A DNA stretch of 64,000 nucleotides from Planctomycetota bacterium (GCA_016712285.1 JADJRK010000001.1:1240001-1304000), one strand, 5' to 3'; counted from the stretch's first letter, positions 51,069-59,956 are shown. The notes: generated from the letters alone by a model not told the origin. Numbers and translations: made by a program.

Positions 51069-51563
51069 ATGGACCGAAAGCAGCAATTGCTCATTCGCAA
51101 CATCGTGGCGGGCGCCTTGCTGCTGGTGCTGATCATCGTGGTGGCGGTCTGGGCAGGTTTGTTCGAGGGCGCTGAGTCGGACGATGCACAGGTTCGCGCA
51201 TTGATTGAGCGCGCCCGCGACGAGATCAACGACCACGACTACGACGACTTTCTAAAACTGTGCGACCTCACACCCGCCGAGCGCGAGGCGTGGCTGGGCG
51301 CGATTGAGGGCCAGCCGCTGTCGAACTTTGTCGTCGTTGACACCCTTGAGCCACGCGGGTTCATCAGCGTGCCCGCCGGGGCATCCGAGTACCAAGTTGA
51401 GGTCAACGCGATCAGTCACCTGGAAGTGCCCTTCAAGGGCAGTATCCAGGCGGACTCCATCAACGGCACGTTCTTCTTTGTGAAGGTCGAAGGGCGCTGG
51501 CGCATTGACCTGGACAGGTCCGCCGCGACCCTGCCGTACATCCCCAAGCCCAAGCGGCGTTAG
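51069..51563 (+). CDS. Small single-span membrane-anchored protein
   Basis: A 164-residue protein with one N-terminal transmembrane helix (RNIVAGALLLVLIIVVAVWAGLF, residues 10-32) and a periplasmic/extracytoplasmic domain. The soluble part starts with a helix (DDAQVRALIERARDEINDHDYDDFLKLC) followed by beta strands such as VKVEGRWRIDLD, a layout like SnoaL/NTF2-type stress domains, but not identified. It overlaps the 3' end of mraY by four bases on the opposite strand. Function unknown. Confidence 0.72.
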   Translation: MDRKQQLLIRNIVAGALLLVLIIVVAVWAGLFEGAESDDAQVRALIERARDEINDHDYDDFLKLCDLTPAEREAWLGAIEGQPLSNFVVVDTLEPRGFISVPAGASEYQVEVNAISHLEVPFKGSIQADSINGTFFFVKVEGRWRIDLDRSAATLPYIPKPKRR

Positions 51564-52720
51564 CGCTCTACCACTGCGGCACTAGCATCGCGCGGCACTT
51601 CTACGGCCACCGGCGCAGGCGGCGCCTGCACTGCCGGGCGAATAGTGACCGGCAGCAGCGCCAGCGCAAACAACGCGCAGGCCATCGCTGCTTTCCAAAA
51701 GCTGCGCGTCACCCGCGTCTCGTGCCACCCGCCGAACTGAAAGTGATGGTGCAGCGGCGAACACCGGAAGATGCGCTTGCCCTTGCTGGCTTTGAAGTAC
51801 GCAACCTGCAGTATCACCGAGCCCGCCTCAGCCACGAACACGCCTCCGGCCACCGCCAACAGCAGTTCCATCCGCCCCAGCACCGCCATCAGTCCCAGCA
51901 GCGCGCCGAGACTCAAGCTGCCCGTGTCGCCCATGAACACCCTGGCTGGGTGGCGGTTCCACACCAGAAAGCCCAGCAACCCGCCCGCCGCTGCCATTCC
52001 CAGCACGGCCACGGCCCACGAGAGCGCGGGGTCAGTCTCGCCGAAGATGGCAAACAGCGCCGCAGCACCGCCGAGCGCGTAGAAAGCAATCGCACCAGTG
52101 CCGCCGGCAAGCCCATCCAGTCCGTCGGTCAGGTTGTACGCGTTGCCCGCCCCCACCATCACCAGCATGCCCAGCGGCACGATCAGCCAGCCGATCTCAA
52201 GCCGCAGAAACGGCAGCAAAAGAACACGCCCCTCGGGCCCCAGCAGAAACGCTGCCGCCGCACACGCCACAGCCGCGATCACGCACTGGGCCAGCAGTTT
52301 GTCACGCGACGAAATGCCGTCTTTGCCGCGCTTGGTGAGCTTGCAGTAGTCGTCGTACAGGCCAAGCAGCGCACTTGCCGCCACCACACCGGCTGCAATC
52401 CCGAACACGCCCCAGACTCTTGCGGGTGCGCCCAGCGCAGTCAGCACGATGCCGCCCACGAGCGTCGCCGCCAGCACCGCCGGAACCAGGAACGCGCCGC
52501 CCATGGTGGGTGTGTTCTTCTTGTCGGCGTGCAGCAGGTTCAGGTAGTCGCTGGCTTTGCGCTGCTCGCCGTCATTGAGCTTGCGCTTCACCAGCCACGG
52601 AATCACCAGCCGTCCGCCCGCTGCGCTGAACGCAACGCCGGCGGCGAACACGCCAAACAGCATGCCCAGGGCAGCCACAAGGCCCGAGCCTGCAAACGCG
52701 AGTGTCATGGCATGGTGCAT
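51560..52720 (-). CDS. mraY: Phospho-N-acetylmuramoyl-pentapeptide transferase MraY
   Basis: MraY transfers phospho-MurNAc-pentapeptide to undecaprenyl phosphate, making lipid I. The 386-residue integral membrane protein has about ten transmembrane helices and the signature motifs KKNTPTMGG, LLGLYDDYCK, GAGNAYNLTDGLDGLAGG, ARVFMGDTGSLSLGALLG and CSPLHHHFQFGGWHE. ATG 52720 is chosen with AGGAT seven bases upstream; a TTG at 52726 would lie directly at the ribosome-binding site. It follows the murF stop by eight bases and is the last gene of the cluster. The C-terminal tail is extended by a Pro/Ala-rich segment. Confidence 0.96.
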   Translation of the reverse strand: MHHAMTLAFAGSGLVAALGMLFGVFAAGVAFSAAGGRLVIPWLVKRKLNDGEQRKASDYLNLLHADKKNTPTMGGAFLVPAVLAATLVGGIVLTALGAPARVWGVFGIAAGVVAASALLGLYDDYCKLTKRGKDGISSRDKLLAQCVIAAVACAAAAFLLGPEGRVLLLPFLRLEIGWLIVPLGMLVMVGAGNAYNLTDGLDGLAGGTGAIAFYALGGAAALFAIFGETDPALSWAVAVLGMAAAGGLLGFLVWNRHPARVFMGDTGSLSLGALLGLMAVLGRMELLLAVAGGVFVAEAGSVILQVAYFKASKGKRIFRCSPLHHHFQFGGWHETRVTRSFWKAAMACALFALALLPVTIRPAVQAPPAPVAVEVPRDASAAVVER

Positions 52721-52728
52721 GGCCAATC

Positions 52729-54237
52729 CTAGGCAGCGGGTTTGCTCAATATTTCGGGCAGCGGGTCACCAACCGGTCGTTCGCGGCGGGTGGGACGCAG
52801 GGGCTCCGGCGCGGCGGCACCGTGCTGCTTGCGCAGCGCGGCCACGAGCCTGTTCATCTTCATGCCGTTGCTGCCCTTGACCAGCAGCACATCGCCGGCG
52901 CGCAGTTCAGCAATCACGTGCTCAGCGGCTTCTTCGGATGTGTCAAAGCGCCACACGGCGCCCTTGCCGGTTTCCAGAAAGTGCTCTTCATAGATTTCGG
53001 CCAGCGCGCGCATGCGCTTGCCCACGGCGACCACCAGGTCCACGGCGTGCGCCGTGCCCGCCCATGCCACTTCGCGATGCAACCGCTCGCTGGCCGGGCC
53101 AAGTTCAAGCATGTCACCCAGCACGGCAATGCGCTGGCCGCTGCACGGGAACTTCGCCAGCGTTCGCAACGCGGCGCATGTGCTGGCCGGATTTGCGTTG
53201 TAGCTGTCATCCAGCAGGCCCACGCCGCCGATTTCGTGGTACTCAAGGCGCCGGCCGACCGGCATCGCACGCCGCAGTGCAGTCTGCATGTCAAACATGT
53301 TGACGCCGCTGACCCAGCCCGCCGCAATGGCCGCCAGCGCGTTCATCACGTTGTGTTCGCCGTGCAGCCCAAGCCGAAACTCGTGCTTGCCGTTCAGCAG
53401 AAAGTGGGTGCCATGCCGGTTGCAGCGAATGTCGTCGGCGCGCAACTCGCAGCGCGAATCGGTACCAAAGCTTACGACGCGACAATCGGCGCGCTCGGCG
53501 GCTGTCACGCAGCGCGGGTCGTCGAAGTTCACAATCGCGATGCCGTCGCGCGGCAGGCACGCCAGCAGCTCGCTTTCTTCGCGCACGACGCCGTCGAGGT
53601 CGCCCAGGCCCTCCAGGTGCTCTTCGCTGATACTGGTCAGCACCGCGCACTGGGGTGCGGCGACTTTGGCCAGCGCTGCGATCTCGCCCGGTTCGCTAGT
53701 GCCCATCTCAATGACCGCGAAGTCGTGGTGCTCATTCAGGCGCAGCAGCGTGTGCGGCACGCCGACGCGGTTGTTCTCGTTGGCTTCGTTGCTGAGCACC
53801 GAAAAGCCGGAGCGCAGAACGCCGCTGACCAGCTCACGGGTAGTGGTCTTGCCGTTGCTGCCGCCAATGCCGATCACGCAGGCCTTGTGCTGGTCGCGGT
53901 GCCAACGCGCCAGGCGCCCCAGCGCCGTCAGGGCGTCTTCGACGATGATGGTCGGCACGCGCGGCACAAACCCGTCGGGAATGCGCGAAGTGACCAGCGC
54001 GCACGCGCCCTTGGCCTGGGCATCGGCCAGGTACTCGGCGCCGTCAAAGTTCGGGCCGCGCAGCGCGACAAAAAGGTCACCGGGAACAATCGTGCGCGTG
54101 TCGGTACAGACCGAGCACACGCGCACCGGGGCGGTGCGGTTGCTTTCTTCGGCTTCGTGGCCGTCAACGCCATCGGGCCGGCGCAGCCAGATGCCGCCGA
54201 CGGCGAGCTTGACGTCACGAACCAGAAGACCCGGCAT
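52729..54237 (-). CDS. murF: UDP-N-acetylmuramoyl-tripeptide-D-Ala-D-Ala ligase MurF
   Basis: MurF adds D-Ala-D-Ala to UDP-MurNAc-tripeptide with ATP. The 502-residue protein has an N-terminal substrate domain (VCSVCTDTRTIVPGDLFVALRG), the ATPase core with IGIGGSNGKTTTRELVSG (P-loop) and GTSEPGEIAALAK, and the C-terminal domain with LLDDSYNANPASTCAALRTL and VLGDMLELGPASERLHREV. Start ATG 54237 has GAGG six bases upstream, and the stop of murE lies just before. The SNA..ALxSLEMLELG-type DMLELG block is characteristic. Confidence 0.95.
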   Translation of the reverse strand: MPGLLVRDVKLAVGGIWLRRPDGVDGHEAEESNRTAPVRVCSVCTDTRTIVPGDLFVALRGPNFDGAEYLADAQAKGACALVTSRIPDGFVPRVPTIIVEDALTALGRLARWHRDQHKACVIGIGGSNGKTTTRELVSGVLRSGFSVLSNEANENNRVGVPHTLLRLNEHHDFAVIEMGTSEPGEIAALAKVAAPQCAVLTSISEEHLEGLGDLDGVVREESELLACLPRDGIAIVNFDDPRCVTAAERADCRVVSFGTDSRCELRADDIRCNRHGTHFLLNGKHEFRLGLHGEHNVMNALAAIAAGWVSGVNMFDMQTALRRAMPVGRRLEYHEIGGVGLLDDSYNANPASTCAALRTLAKFPCSGQRIAVLGDMLELGPASERLHREVAWAGTAHAVDLVVAVGKRMRALAEIYEEHFLETGKGAVWRFDTSEEAAEHVIAELRAGDVLLVKGSNGMKMNRLVAALRKQHGAAAPEPLRPTRRERPVGDPLPEILSKPAA

Positions 54238-54245
54238 GTGCATCC

Positions 54246-55760
54246 TCAGACAGAGACGGCGCGACGGCCGCTGCCCGCGACACCCCAATAGAAATCGAGC
54301 GCGCTGCGGGCTTCTTCTCTGTCGTCAAAATGCACCGTCCGGTCTGAGAATATCTGGTAGTCCTCGTGGCCCTTGCCGACGATCACGATCACGTCGTCAG
54401 GCGATGCCTCAGCCACGGCGCGTCGAATTGCCTCGCGGCGATCAACGTAGGTTTCCACGGGGCGGCGCTGCGGCGAGATGCCGGCGAGAATTTCTTCAAT
54501 AATCGCCTGCGGGTCTTCGCTGCGCGGGTTGTCGCTGGTGACGATCGGCCGATCGGCAAGCTCCGCGCCGATCGCACCCATCTTGGGCCGCTTGGTGCGG
54601 TCACGGTCGCCGCCGCACCCGAACACACAGACCAGCCGGCGGCCCGCGCACACCTGGCGCAGGGTGCCCAGCACATTTTCCATGGCGTCGGGCGTGTGGG
54701 CGTAATCGACAAACACGCTCGGCGCCGGTTGCTCAAACGCCACGCGTTCCAGGCGGCCGGGCGCGCCCCTGAATGCAAGCACCGCGCCGCGAATCTTGCG
54801 CAGCGGCAAGTCCAGCGCCAGCGCCATCGAAACCGCGCCCGCCACGTTGTCGACGTTGTAGCGACCGGTCAGCGGGCCCACGAACAGTGCCGCGCGGTCC
54901 AGCCAGCGCATGCCAAAGCTCATGCCCTCAAGCCCAAGGCGCACCTGCTCAATCTGGATGTCCGCGCCCTGCGCCTGCCCGACACTGAACGCCAGCCCCC
55001 GGGCCCGATCCAGCATGCGCGGCCCATACTCGGCATCGATGTTGATCACGCCCGCGCCGCTGGCCGGGTCCAGCATGTCGAACAGGCGGGCCTTGGCGTT
55101 GAAGTAGCTTTCAAAGTCGCCGTGATAGTCCAGGTGGTCGCGCGTCAGGTTGGTGAAAATTCCGCCGGCCAGGCGAACGCCGGCAATGCGGTCCTGGTCG
55201 AGTGCGTGGCTTGAGACTTCCATGATACACGCTTCCTGCCCCAGCGCGCGCATTTCGGCCAGTGTGCGGTGTACTTCCAGCGCGCCCGGCGTCGTCAGCT
55301 TTGCTGTGCGCTTTTCATTGCCCACGATGTTCCAGACTGTCCCCATCAAGCCGCAACGAATGCCGCAGCGTTCAAAGATCTCGCGCAGCAGAAACGCGCT
55401 TGTGGTCTTGCCGTTGGTGCCCGTGATCCCGATGACCTTCATGTGCCGCGAGGGCTCGCCATGCAGCAGGCTTGCCAGGTGGCCCAGCGTGCGGCGCGGG
55501 TTGTCGCTGACAATCTGCGGCACCAGCTTGAATTCTTTCAGCGGGCGACCGACCAGCAGCGCGCCGGCGCCGGCATTCAGGGCATCGCGCACGTACTGCG
55601 TGCCGTCGGCCTTGCTGCCGGGCAGTGCTGCGAACAGGTTGCCGGGCATGACGTGGCGCGAATCATCGACTGCGCCTGTGATGCGCAGCCGCTGCATATT
55701 CAGGACCCAGATGTTCGGGTCCAGTGCTTTCAGGGACTGCGCGAGCAGGTGAAACCGCAT
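54246..55760 (-). CDS. murE: UDP-MurNAc-L-Ala-D-Glu:meso-diaminopimelate ligase MurE
   Basis: MurE adds the third amino acid of the stem peptide. The 504-residue enzyme has an N-terminal UDP-binding domain (VDDSRHVMPGNLFAALPG), the P-loop VIGITGTNGKTTSAFLLREIF, ACIMEVSSHALDQDRIAGV, and NLTRDHLDYHGDFESYFNAKARLF. The C-terminal specificity motif is TSDNPRSEDP (DNPR), which is that of meso-diaminopimelate-adding enzymes, not lysine. So the organism's peptidoglycan is of DAP type. GAGGAG lies in front of the ATG at 55760 and it begins just after the PBP stop. Confidence 0.96.
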   Translation of the reverse strand: MRFHLLAQSLKALDPNIWVLNMQRLRITGAVDDSRHVMPGNLFAALPGSKADGTQYVRDALNAGAGALLVGRPLKEFKLVPQIVSDNPRRTLGHLASLLHGEPSRHMKVIGITGTNGKTTSAFLLREIFERCGIRCGLMGTVWNIVGNEKRTAKLTTPGALEVHRTLAEMRALGQEACIMEVSSHALDQDRIAGVRLAGGIFTNLTRDHLDYHGDFESYFNAKARLFDMLDPASGAGVINIDAEYGPRMLDRARGLAFSVGQAQGADIQIEQVRLGLEGMSFGMRWLDRAALFVGPLTGRYNVDNVAGAVSMALALDLPLRKIRGAVLAFRGAPGRLERVAFEQPAPSVFVDYAHTPDAMENVLGTLRQVCAGRRLVCVFGCGGDRDRTKRPKMGAIGAELADRPIVTSDNPRSEDPQAIIEEILAGISPQRRPVETYVDRREAIRRAVAEASPDDVIVIVGKGHEDYQIFSDRTVHFDDREEARSALDFYWGVAGSGRRAVSV

Positions 55761-55762
55761 GG

Positions 55763-57616
55763 CTACTCCTCTGTCTCTGTCACGGCTGCGCGCTCCGGCA
55801 CGCCCAGGTGCTTGAGTGTCCGCAGCACGACGCGCGCAACCGTCGGCGCCGCGACCGTGCCGCCATAGTGGCGAATGCGCCAGCCGTACTTGTTGACGTT
55901 GCGGCCACGGGCCTCATTGACGACCACGATGATGCTGATGACTGGGTCTTCGGCAGGCGCGAACCCGACGAAGCTGCAGATCTTGTCAGCCGAGTACTGG
56001 CCGTCCTTGACCTTGTGGGCCGTGCCGGTCTTGCCGGCAATCTGGTACTGCGGCAGCAGGGCATTGCGCGCCGTGCCCTCGTTCACGACGTCAGCCAGTA
56101 GCGGGCGCAGCGCAAGCGCCGTCTGCTCGCTCATCCAGCAATCCAGCAGCTCACGCGGTTGTCCCTGGTGCAGCATCTTGTCGTCGGCGCCGGTCACGCC
56201 GCGAATGACGTAGGGTTTGTAGACGTGCCCGCCGTTGGCCAGCGTGTTGAAGCAGTTCAGCATCTGCAGCGGCGTGACCTGGATCTCGTAGCCCATGCAG
56301 ACCGACACCAGCGAATTGGGCACGGTCCAGTCACTCTTCTTGCGGATGATGCCCGGGCTCTCACCAAAGCGCGTGCCGCCCATGTCAAAGCCGGTGCGCT
56401 GCGCAAACCCGACACCAGTGACGGCGTCGTGGACCTCGTCAATGCCCAGCATCATGCCGACGCGGGCCACGCAGGTGTTGCTGGAGTGAACAATGGCCTG
56501 GCGCACGGTGACGTACTCGCGGCCGTTACGCTGGATGCGCGCCTCGGGCAGAATTTCGTGGCCCTTGTCGCTGACGAGCTTGCGGCGCCCCTGCACTTTC
56601 AGCTCAACGTCGTACTCGATCAGGCTGTCCGGCGTCAGCAGGCCTTTTTCAAATGCCCGCGCATAGATGATCGGCTTGATCATGCTGCCCGGCTCGAACG
56701 CGTCGGTGATCGCGGTGTTCTTGCGGCTTGCGGGGTCGCCGTTGCGGTCGTTGGGGTCAAAGCTGGGGTAGTTGGCGATGCCCAGAATCGCGCCGCTGTG
56801 GGTTTCCATGACCACGATCGTTGCCGACACCGGGTCCCAGCGATCAATGCAGGTACGCAACTCGTCTTCCACTATGGCCTGCACGCCGCTGTTCAGGGTC
56901 AGGTCAACGCGGGCGCCATCCATCGGCGACTGCACCGCATCGTCCATGCCCTCGATCGGGCGGCCAAGCGCATCGACCATCGTGATGCGGGTGCCCGGCC
57001 GGGCCGCGAGCCAGCTTTCAAGGGCGCGCTCGACGCCCTCAAGGCCCTCCATGTCGCGGCCGACAAAGCCGACAATCTGTGACGCGAAGTTGCCCAGCGG
57101 GTAGCGGCGCGTTTCGATGTTGCGAATCTCGACGCCCGGCAGCTCGCCCAGCCGCAGCGCTGCCCGAATGCGCTCAATGTTCTCGAACGGTGTCTCGTAC
57201 TGCACACAGTAGTAGGCTTTGTCGCGGCGCTGGTACAGCTGCTCTTCCAGTTTGCGGGCATAGTCGCCGTCATGCCCGAGCAAGCCGGCAAGGCGCGTGG
57301 CAAGTTCGGCCCGTTCGCCGCCGGGCACCGCCCGCGGGTTGACCACGATGCTTGCGCCGCTGAAAGTGGTCTGGGCAAGGCTGACGTTGTCCGCCGTGTA
57401 AATGCCGCCACGGGTGCCGGGCAGGCTTACGCTGCGCGTGCTGTTGGCGTTGCGTTGCGCCAGGTAATCGTCGTGGTGCATCACTTGCAGGCTGTAAAGC
57501 CGCCCGGTCAGCCCGAACATCAGGATGACAATCACGCCAAGCCCCCAGGCCGCCGCGCGCCGTGGCGAGCGGATCAATCCCTGGTCCGAAAGCATCCACA
57601 AGAGGGCCCTGGCCAC
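55763..57616 (-). CDS. ftsI: Class B penicillin-binding protein (FtsI/PBP3-type transpeptidase)
   Basis: A 617-residue transpeptidase of septal peptidoglycan synthesis. The GTG at 57616 has GAGG six bases upstream and starts right after the ftsL stop. A transmembrane helix lies at about residues 21-45 (AAAWGLGVIVILMFGLTGRLYSLQV). The dimerisation domain follows (ANSTRSVSLPGTRGGIYTADNVSLAQT). The transpeptidase active-site motifs are SxxK in FEPGSMIKPIIYARAF, SxN in VHSSNTCVARVG, and KTG in AGKTGTAHKVKDGQY. The C-terminus ends HLGVPERAAVTETEE. No PASTA domains. Role in division is inferred from the cluster position. Confidence 0.94.
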   Translation of the reverse strand: MARALLWMLSDQGLIRSPRRAAAWGLGVIVILMFGLTGRLYSLQVMHHDDYLAQRNANSTRSVSLPGTRGGIYTADNVSLAQTTFSGASIVVNPRAVPGGERAELATRLAGLLGHDGDYARKLEEQLYQRRDKAYYCVQYETPFENIERIRAALRLGELPGVEIRNIETRRYPLGNFASQIVGFVGRDMEGLEGVERALESWLAARPGTRITMVDALGRPIEGMDDAVQSPMDGARVDLTLNSGVQAIVEDELRTCIDRWDPVSATIVVMETHSGAILGIANYPSFDPNDRNGDPASRKNTAITDAFEPGSMIKPIIYARAFEKGLLTPDSLIEYDVELKVQGRRKLVSDKGHEILPEARIQRNGREYVTVRQAIVHSSNTCVARVGMMLGIDEVHDAVTGVGFAQRTGFDMGGTRFGESPGIIRKKSDWTVPNSLVSVCMGYEIQVTPLQMLNCFNTLANGGHVYKPYVIRGVTGADDKMLHQGQPRELLDCWMSEQTALALRPLLADVVNEGTARNALLPQYQIAGKTGTAHKVKDGQYSADKICSFVGFAPAEDPVISIIVVVNEARGRNVNKYGWRIRHYGGTVAAPTVARVVLRTLKHLGVPERAAVTETEE

Positions 57617-57617
57617 G

Positions 57618-57926
57618 TTAGTCCTCACCTTGCTTGGAGTCGTCAGGTGCTTTTTCCTCGCGCTTGCCGGGTATGGCGGGCAGGCCGTCTTCCGGCGGCA
57701 GCAGGTTGATACCCTCGGCGCGGACACGGCGGATCATTTCTGCCGGGTTGCTGGCGGCAGCGTGCTTGTCTTTCAGCACGCGGTTGGCTTCCTGCAGGTC
57801 GCGCAGTTCGCGATTGAGCTGTGCGGCTTCAAACCCGACGCTGCGAATCTGCACCCGCTGTCCCACGACGACGGCGCCAAGGGAAACGAGGAAGACGATC
57901 AGGATGATGCCGACCTTTAGATTCAT
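57618..57926 (-). CDS. ftsL: FtsL-like division protein
   Basis: A 102-residue bitopic protein from ATG 57926. A short N-terminus, one transmembrane helix (MNLKVGIILIVFLVSLGAVVVG), then a periplasmic coiled coil (FEAAQLNRELRDLQEANRVLKDKHAAAS) form the standard FtsL layout. The tail is charged and Pro-rich. FtsL is too divergent for a motif match, so the assignment rests on size, topology and position between rsmH and ftsI. The stop is directly followed by the ftsI GTG. Confidence 0.75.
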   Translation of the reverse strand: MNLKVGIILIVFLVSLGAVVVGQRVQIRSVGFEAAQLNRELRDLQEANRVLKDKHAAASNPAEMIRRVRAEGINLLPPEDGLPAIPGKREEKAPDDSKQGED

Positions 57927-57949
57927 GCGTAGCTTGCCTTGGGACCGTC

Positions 57950-58900
57950 TCACCGATGCCGTTTGCTGCGATACCTGTCTGCCCCCTCGACCTTCTCCGG
58001 GGCTTCTCCCCACGCGAATACACGCAACTTCGCGCTTCTCGATCGCGGGTTGCTTGCGCGCTCTGCTTCATCGGCGGTTATCGGTGCAGGCTTGAGGATT
58101 CTCCCGCGTTCGCTTGCCTGCCAGTTGCGGTACGTCTGCTTGACGATCCGGTCCTCCAGCGAATGAAACGAGATCACGGCAACCACGCCGCGCTCGTCCA
58201 TGCCATCGGGTACAGCCGCCAGGGCGCGCTCAAGCTCGCCCAGTTCATCATTCACCTGGATGCGCAACGCCTGAAAGGTGCGCGTCGCGGGGTCAATGCG
58301 GTGCTGCCCTTTCCCGTAGGCGCGACGGCAAATGAGCGCCAGGTCTTCGGTTGTGCTCAACCGACCTTGCGTCAGTGCGGACTTGATACCCTTGGCAATG
58401 CGGCGTGAGTGCCGCTCTTCGCCAAGCCGCCAGATCACGTCCGCGATCTCGTCTTCCGCCGCGCCCTCGAGAAACGCAAGAGCACTGCCTCCGCTACCGG
58501 GGTCCATCCGCATATCAATGGGCCCGCTTTTCTGAAAACTGAATCCCCGCTCTGGTCGGTCCAGCTGCCAGCTTGAGACGCCAAGGTCTAAGAGAAGACC
58601 CTGCGCACGCCCCAGGCCCAAGGCAGCGAGCTGTTCATGCCACTGGCTGAACCGGCTGTGTGAGACAACGGCACGCTCTCCGAACTGTCGAAGATGCTGA
58701 GCCGCGCTCTCCAGCGCTGCGTTGTCGCAGTCGAGTCCAAGGATTCGCAACCCTGGATGCCCCGCGAGCAAGGCGGCACTGTGTCCACCAAAGCCGCAGG
58801 TACCGTCCACGACAAGCGCGCCAGGTGGCAAGGCCCCGAAGGCCCGCACAACCGCTGCGACAAGGACGGGAAGGTGTTCGGCCACGGCGGGTTCAAACAA
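57950..58900 (-). CDS. rsmH: 16S rRNA (cytosine(1402)-N4)-methyltransferase RsmH
   Basis: RsmH (MraW) methylates C1402 of 16S rRNA. The 316-residue product starts at TTG 58900, which overlaps the stop of the upstream small gene; a GTG 15 bases later (58885, MAEHLPVLVAAVV) is the alternative. Motifs: VVDGTCGFGGHSAALLAG (SAM binding), ILGLDCDNAALESAAQHL, GLLLDLGVSSWQLDRPERGFSFQ, IDMRMDP, and VISFHSLEDRIVKQ near the end. Together with FHSLEDRIVK these are diagnostic. It is in the usual place before ftsL. Confidence 0.95.
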   Translation of the reverse strand: MFEPAVAEHLPVLVAAVVRAFGALPPGALVVDGTCGFGGHSAALLAGHPGLRILGLDCDNAALESAAQHLRQFGERAVVSHSRFSQWHEQLAALGLGRAQGLLLDLGVSSWQLDRPERGFSFQKSGPIDMRMDPGSGGSALAFLEGAAEDEIADVIWRLGEERHSRRIAKGIKSALTQGRLSTTEDLALICRRAYGKGQHRIDPATRTFQALRIQVNDELGELERALAAVPDGMDERGVVAVISFHSLEDRIVKQTYRNWQASERGRILKPAPITADEAERASNPRSRSAKLRVFAWGEAPEKVEGADRYRSKRHR

Positions 58901-59147
58901 CCCCCGCCAGTCGCGAACTCTCGTGCTTGTCCGCGGTCTTGATGACGCGCATGACGTACGGGCTGAACTCAACGCCCGGGCTCAGTTCCTGCACGCGCTT
59001 GAGCAGGTCTTTGCAGCGGCGGATTTCGGGCAGGCGGTCACTCACCTGCTGCTCAAAATCGTCTTCCGTGCCTTTCTGCAGCAGTTCGGCAACTGCGGCA
59101 AGGCCGTGCGGGTCATCTTCCTGGCGTGTGTTCTGGGCATCGTGCAT
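58893..59147 (-). CDS. Small unknown protein between mraZ and rsmH
   Basis: An 84-residue, probably helical protein. The ATG at 59147 has GGGGGG five bases upstream, a good ribosome-binding site. Sequence features: an acidic start (HDAQNTRQEDDPHG), helices with AAVAELLQKGTEDDFEQQVSDRLPEIRRC, and a final part with EFSPYVMRVIKTADKHESSRL. No cysteine pair or signal peptide. Its stop overlaps the rsmH TTG start, so it is translationally coupled to rsmH. It does not match mraW, ftsL or any dcw protein I know. Confidence 0.65.
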   Translation of the reverse strand: MHDAQNTRQEDDPHGLAAVAELLQKGTEDDFEQQVSDRLPEIRRCKDLLKRVQELSPGVEFSPYVMRVIKTADKHESSRLAGVV

Positions 59148-59338
59148 GGTTCCCCCCAACTAGGCACAGCGCGGCCGCCGGCGCAAAAAGCGGCGCCACC
59201 TGTGCCAGAAAACGGTTATGCCGCCGAGGCGGCGATACGAGAGTGTGGTGCGCAAGCGCCGTGCACCGGGCGGCTGGCTTTGTCGCGGCCAGCAGGCGCT
59301 GTGGAGGCCTGTCCCACAGGGCGCTTTCGCGCCACACG

Positions 59339-59824
59339 CTATCCCTGCTCAGGTAGCGTGCTGTTGTAGATTCTTGCCACAGCCTGCGGGTCCAGCTTCT
59401 CCACACTGACCGGGGCCTGAACAGCGCGTGCTTCTTCGGGATCGTATGCCTGCATGTGATCCCCCGCGCCGGATATGACGATTTCAGATTTCAACCTGGC
59501 GTATGAGACGTGGTCCTTCGGAAGAAGGATTCTGCCGGCTTTGTCCACTTCGACCTGCTCGACCAAAGCCAGCAACCTCTGTCGCTTGCGTTGCTCTTCC
59601 CCGGGCAGTCCTGCATCGCCCGTGAGTTCCTCGATCCTGCGTTCGCCACTCTGCTGATCGAAAATGGCGAGGTGCGGAAAGTCCGGTCCGATCATCACGT
59701 ACAGCAGCACTTTTCCATCGCTCGACACCGGCAGCCTGCTGCGGAACTTTGCCGGGATCGTGATGCGGTTCTTGGAATCGACAGTGGTAGTGGCGAGACC
59801 AAAATATCTGGGCGTACCCGCCAT
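59339..59824 (-). CDS. mraZ: Transcriptional regulator MraZ
   Basis: MraZ is a SpoVT/AbrB-fold DNA-binding protein that represses its own cluster. The 161-residue protein has the two tandem AbrB-like repeats: YFGLATTTVDSKNRITIPAKFR near residue 7 and VEQVEVDKAGRILLPKDHVSYARLKSEIVISGAGDHMQAYDP near 88. The DxxGRxxxP pattern appears in both as DSKNRITIP and DKAGRILLP. GGAGGGG lies just before the ATG. It is the first gene of the division cluster, and two TGGG repeats lie 25-40 bases upstream. Confidence 0.95.
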   Translation of the reverse strand: MAGTPRYFGLATTTVDSKNRITIPAKFRSRLPVSSDGKVLLYVMIGPDFPHLAIFDQQSGERRIEELTGDAGLPGEEQRKRQRLLALVEQVEVDKAGRILLPKDHVSYARLKSEIVISGAGDHMQAYDPEEARAVQAPVSVEKLDPQAVARIYNSTLPEQG

Positions 59825-59848
59825 TTACCCCTCCGACGTGGGAAGATA

Positions 59849-59863
59849 CCCCACTTTCACCCA
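59849..59863 (-). promoter_or_regulatory. Putative MraZ operator
   Basis: On the minus strand TGGGT (59863-59859), a 5-base gap GAAAG, and TGGGG (59853-59849). MraZ is known to bind TGGGN repeats spaced by five bases ahead of mraZ; two good repeats are present here, plus a degenerate match farther upstream. They lie between a likely promoter and the ribosome-binding site, suiting autorepression. Confidence 0.45.
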
Positions 59864-59956
59864 CTTGTCCAATGCCTAGCATGATTTTCTGGAAATTCTT
59901 TGCTGACATACCTTTATGATGTCACACCCATATATAGAGAGTAAAGTCCGCGCTTT

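Noticed and set aside
52702..54291. 529-residue open frame on the plus strand
   Set aside because: Antisense to murF, whose motifs are complete on the minus strand.
58901..58972. Longer rsmH start
   Set aside because: It would overlap the 84-residue gene over most of its 3' part, and the added residues are Ser/Arg-rich and not conserved in RsmH.
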